This document shows, piece by piece, positions 62,599-64,000 of a stretch of DNA of 64,000 nucleotides. The stretch is from Hyphomicrobium sp. GTDB taxonomy: Bacteria > Pseudomonadota > Alphaproteobacteria > Rhizobiales > Hyphomicrobiaceae. The position numbers and the translations under genes were made by a program. The notes beneath the pieces are model-generated. The model was not told the DNA's origin and did no database searches. It was given only the letters and a program-made list of their open reading frames with translations. The DNA lies in the NCBI RefSeq assembly GCF_019753045.1, contig NZ_JAIELN010000009.1:1-64000 (forward strand), given 5' to 3'. The stretch's first letter is position 1. Every line of letters begins with the position of its first letter.

Positions 62599-64000
62599 AT
62601 GTACCGCCTGCTTCCCCAGCGACAGCGCCCCCTGACAGGCCTTGCCATGATGGCGCTGATTGCACTGGCAACGAGTTCGACGATCGATAGCGCCGAAGCC
62701 GCAAGCCGCCGGTCGCGCAATCTCGACGACATTTCGCAGGATACTTTGACCGGCCAGCCCATGATGGCGATCGTGTCTCTCAAGGATCAGCGGGTCAGCA
62801 TTTACGACGCGGCCGGCGGTGTCATGCGCGCGCCGGTTTCAAGTGGACGAACCGGTTACGAGACCCCAGTCGGCACCTACAGCGTTCTTCAAAAGGAAGA
62901 GGAACACTATTCGAACGTCTACGATGATGCGTCGATGCACTTCATGCAACGCATCACATGGTCCGGCGTAGCGCTCCATGCGGGCGCCCTTCCGGGCTAC
63001 CCGGCATCGCATGGATGCGTCCGGATGCCCGACGGCTTCGCCCAGCGCCTGTTTCCGCTGACCAAGATCGGCATGCGCGTGATCGTCGCCTACGACGACG
63101 TCGCGCCCGTCGAGATTTCCCACCCGATGCTGCTGAAGCCGACGCCGCCGCCTGCAGTCGAGTCTGCTGTCGCGATCCCTATGTCGTACGACGGCCAGGA
63201 CAGCGACGATAGCGCGAGTCCGTTTGAACCCAACGTGAAGCGTTGGCCGGCGCGCAAGGCCCAACTCGAAGCCCTGAAAACCATTGCGGCCGGCAAGCGG
63301 ATTGAAGCCGATTCCGCAAATTCCCAGGCCGACGAGATGAAGCAGATCGTCGACGAAAAGAAAGAGCCTCGCGACAAGGCCGCCAAGATTGTCCGCAAAG
63401 CCGAGGCCGCAAAAAAGTCCGCCGACGATCGAGTTGCAAAGGCTGAGAAAGGACTGGCGGCCGCAAAGTCCCCCAAAGCCGCCAAGAATTGGGAAGACAC
63501 GAAGGCGAAAGCGACGAAAAGCGCTGAAGAAGCCGCAGCAAAATTGGCTGTCGCGACCGCAACTCTGAAAGCGGCCGAAGATGAATTTCAGGCTGCCGTG
63601 AAACAAGCGGCGCCCTCTGAAGCCGCAAGAGCCATCGCTGTCGCCGCGGCAGACGACGCCAAGCACAAGACGCAACCGGTTTCGATATTCATCAGCCTCA
63701 AGACGCAACGGCTCTATGTGCGCCAAGGCTACGAGCCCGTATTCGAAGCCCCTGTCACAATCAGCGAGCCCGATAGACCGATCGGCACGCACATCTATAC
63801 CGCCGTCGAATACACGAACGACGGCAAGGATCTGCGCTGGCACGCCGTAACCTTGGAACACAAGGAAGCCGATTACGCCTACAACGACGACGACCGCCTC
63901 CAGAAAACGAGCGATGCCGTCAACAACACGCCCCAGACCGACCTCGCCAAAGCCACTGCTGCGCTCGACCGGATCACAATTTCGCCGGAAGTCATCGCGC
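62599..64000 (+). CDS. L,D-transpeptidase (YkuD) family protein, cut by window end
   Basis: At least 467 residues, open to the window end. A signal-like N-terminus (LTGLAMMALIALATSSTIDSAEA) leads to a YkuD domain at about 55-165 with the catalytic set His127, His138, Cys140 and Arg142 in LHAGALPGYPASHGCVRMP. A charged Ala/Lys-rich coiled region lies at about 215-345. A second region (VSIFISLKTQRLYVRQGYEPVFEAPVTI ... DRPIGTHIYTAVEY) resembles the start of another YkuD-type sheet but lacks a visible catalytic Cys so far. These enzymes make 3-3 murein cross-links or attach proteins. A long antisense frame here is rejected. Confidence 0.88.
   Translation, partial: MYRLLPQRQRPLTGLAMMALIALATSSTIDSAEAASRRSRNLDDISQDTLTGQPMMAIVSLKDQRVSIYDAAGGVMRAPVSSGRTGYETPVGTYSVLQKEEEHYSNVYDDASMHFMQRITWSGVALHAGALPGYPASHGCVRMPDGFAQRLFPLTKIGMRVIVAYDDVAPVEISHPMLLKPTPPPAVESAVAIPMSYDGQDSDDSASPFEPNVKRWPARKAQLEALKTIAAGKRIEADSANSQADEMKQIVDEKKEPRDKAAKIVRKAEAAKKSADDRVAKAEKGLAAAKSPKAAKNWEDTKAKATKSAEEAAAKLAVATATLKAAEDEFQAAVKQAAPSEAARAIAVAAADDAKHKTQPVSIFISLKTQRLYVRQGYEPVFEAPVTISEPDRPIGTHIYTAVEYTNDGKDLRWHAVTLEHKEADYAYNDDDRLQKTSDAVNNTPQTDLAKATAALDRITISPEVIA

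Noticed and set aside
62839-63861. 340-residue frame antisense to the L,D-transpeptidase
   Set aside because: The plus strand carries the SHGCxR catalytic motif and a signal peptide.

Overview
The window is a high-GC chromosomal segment whose gene content fits a methylotrophic alphaproteobacterium of the order Hyphomicrobiales, most likely Hyphomicrobium or a close relative. This is inferred from gene content, not from a marker gene. The pointers are a lanthanide-type methanol dehydrogenase cluster (xoxF, xoxG, xoxJ and quinoprotein accessories), a formyltransferase/hydrolase operon (fhcBADC) of the H4MPT C1 pathway, Rhizobiales-type porins, OpgGH glucan synthesis, and a long polar-type coiled-coil membrane protein. 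I saw no tRNA, rRNA, CRISPR array, IS element or prophage.

Layout. 1-15.4 kb is housekeeping: the end of recG, a VOC protein, a DUF502 membrane protein, glmS and glmU (amino-sugar and UDP-GlcNAc supply) flanked by two SPOR-like proteins, a YpfJ-type zinc protease, malonyl-CoA decarboxylase, a C39-like protein and a YcjX/YcjF pair. 15.4-24.7 kb is envelope: opgG/opgH, a long AT-rich control region, two tandem porins each followed by a strong terminator, a VWA/CoxE protein and a lipoprotein. 24.7-36 kb is mixed: a CelD-like acetyltransferase, a ferredoxin/ferredoxin-NADP reductase pair, an orphan Hpt protein, the 928-residue coiled-coil protein, a muconate-lactonizing-type epimerase, an MFS transporter and a FadL-type channel. 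36-43.3 kb carries the co-directional run tkt-pgk-ccdA-thiD, ending near a candidate small RNA, and a KefC-like antiporter.

43.5-57.6 kb is the C1 island. On the minus strand, xoxF-xoxG-xoxJ-CXXCW protein form one arm. A second minus-strand arm holds an SRPBCC (MxaD-like) protein, a PQQ-associated beta-propeller and two unrecognised secreted proteins. A plus-strand quinoprotein-relay metallohydrolase lies between them. Divergent from the second arm, fhcBADC converts formyl-H4MPT to formate. Methanol oxidation in the periplasm and formaldehyde-derived C1 oxidation in the cytoplasm are therefore encoded side by side. 57.7-64 kb returns to envelope functions: a DUF1194 protein, an O-antigen-ligase family protein, a polyprenyl glycosylphosphotransferase, a His/Gly-rich secreted protein and an L,D-transpeptidase cut by the window end.

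The most striking unexplained signal is a pair of tandem hairpins at 49761-49853 with the same bulged architecture and three compensatory base-pair changes between copies. Other signals are an XoxG with a lipoprotein-like N-terminus and a tether of about 95 residues, a hairpin just after the xoxF stop, a candidate terminated small RNA after thiD, and two unknown secreted proteins inside the quinoprotein cluster.
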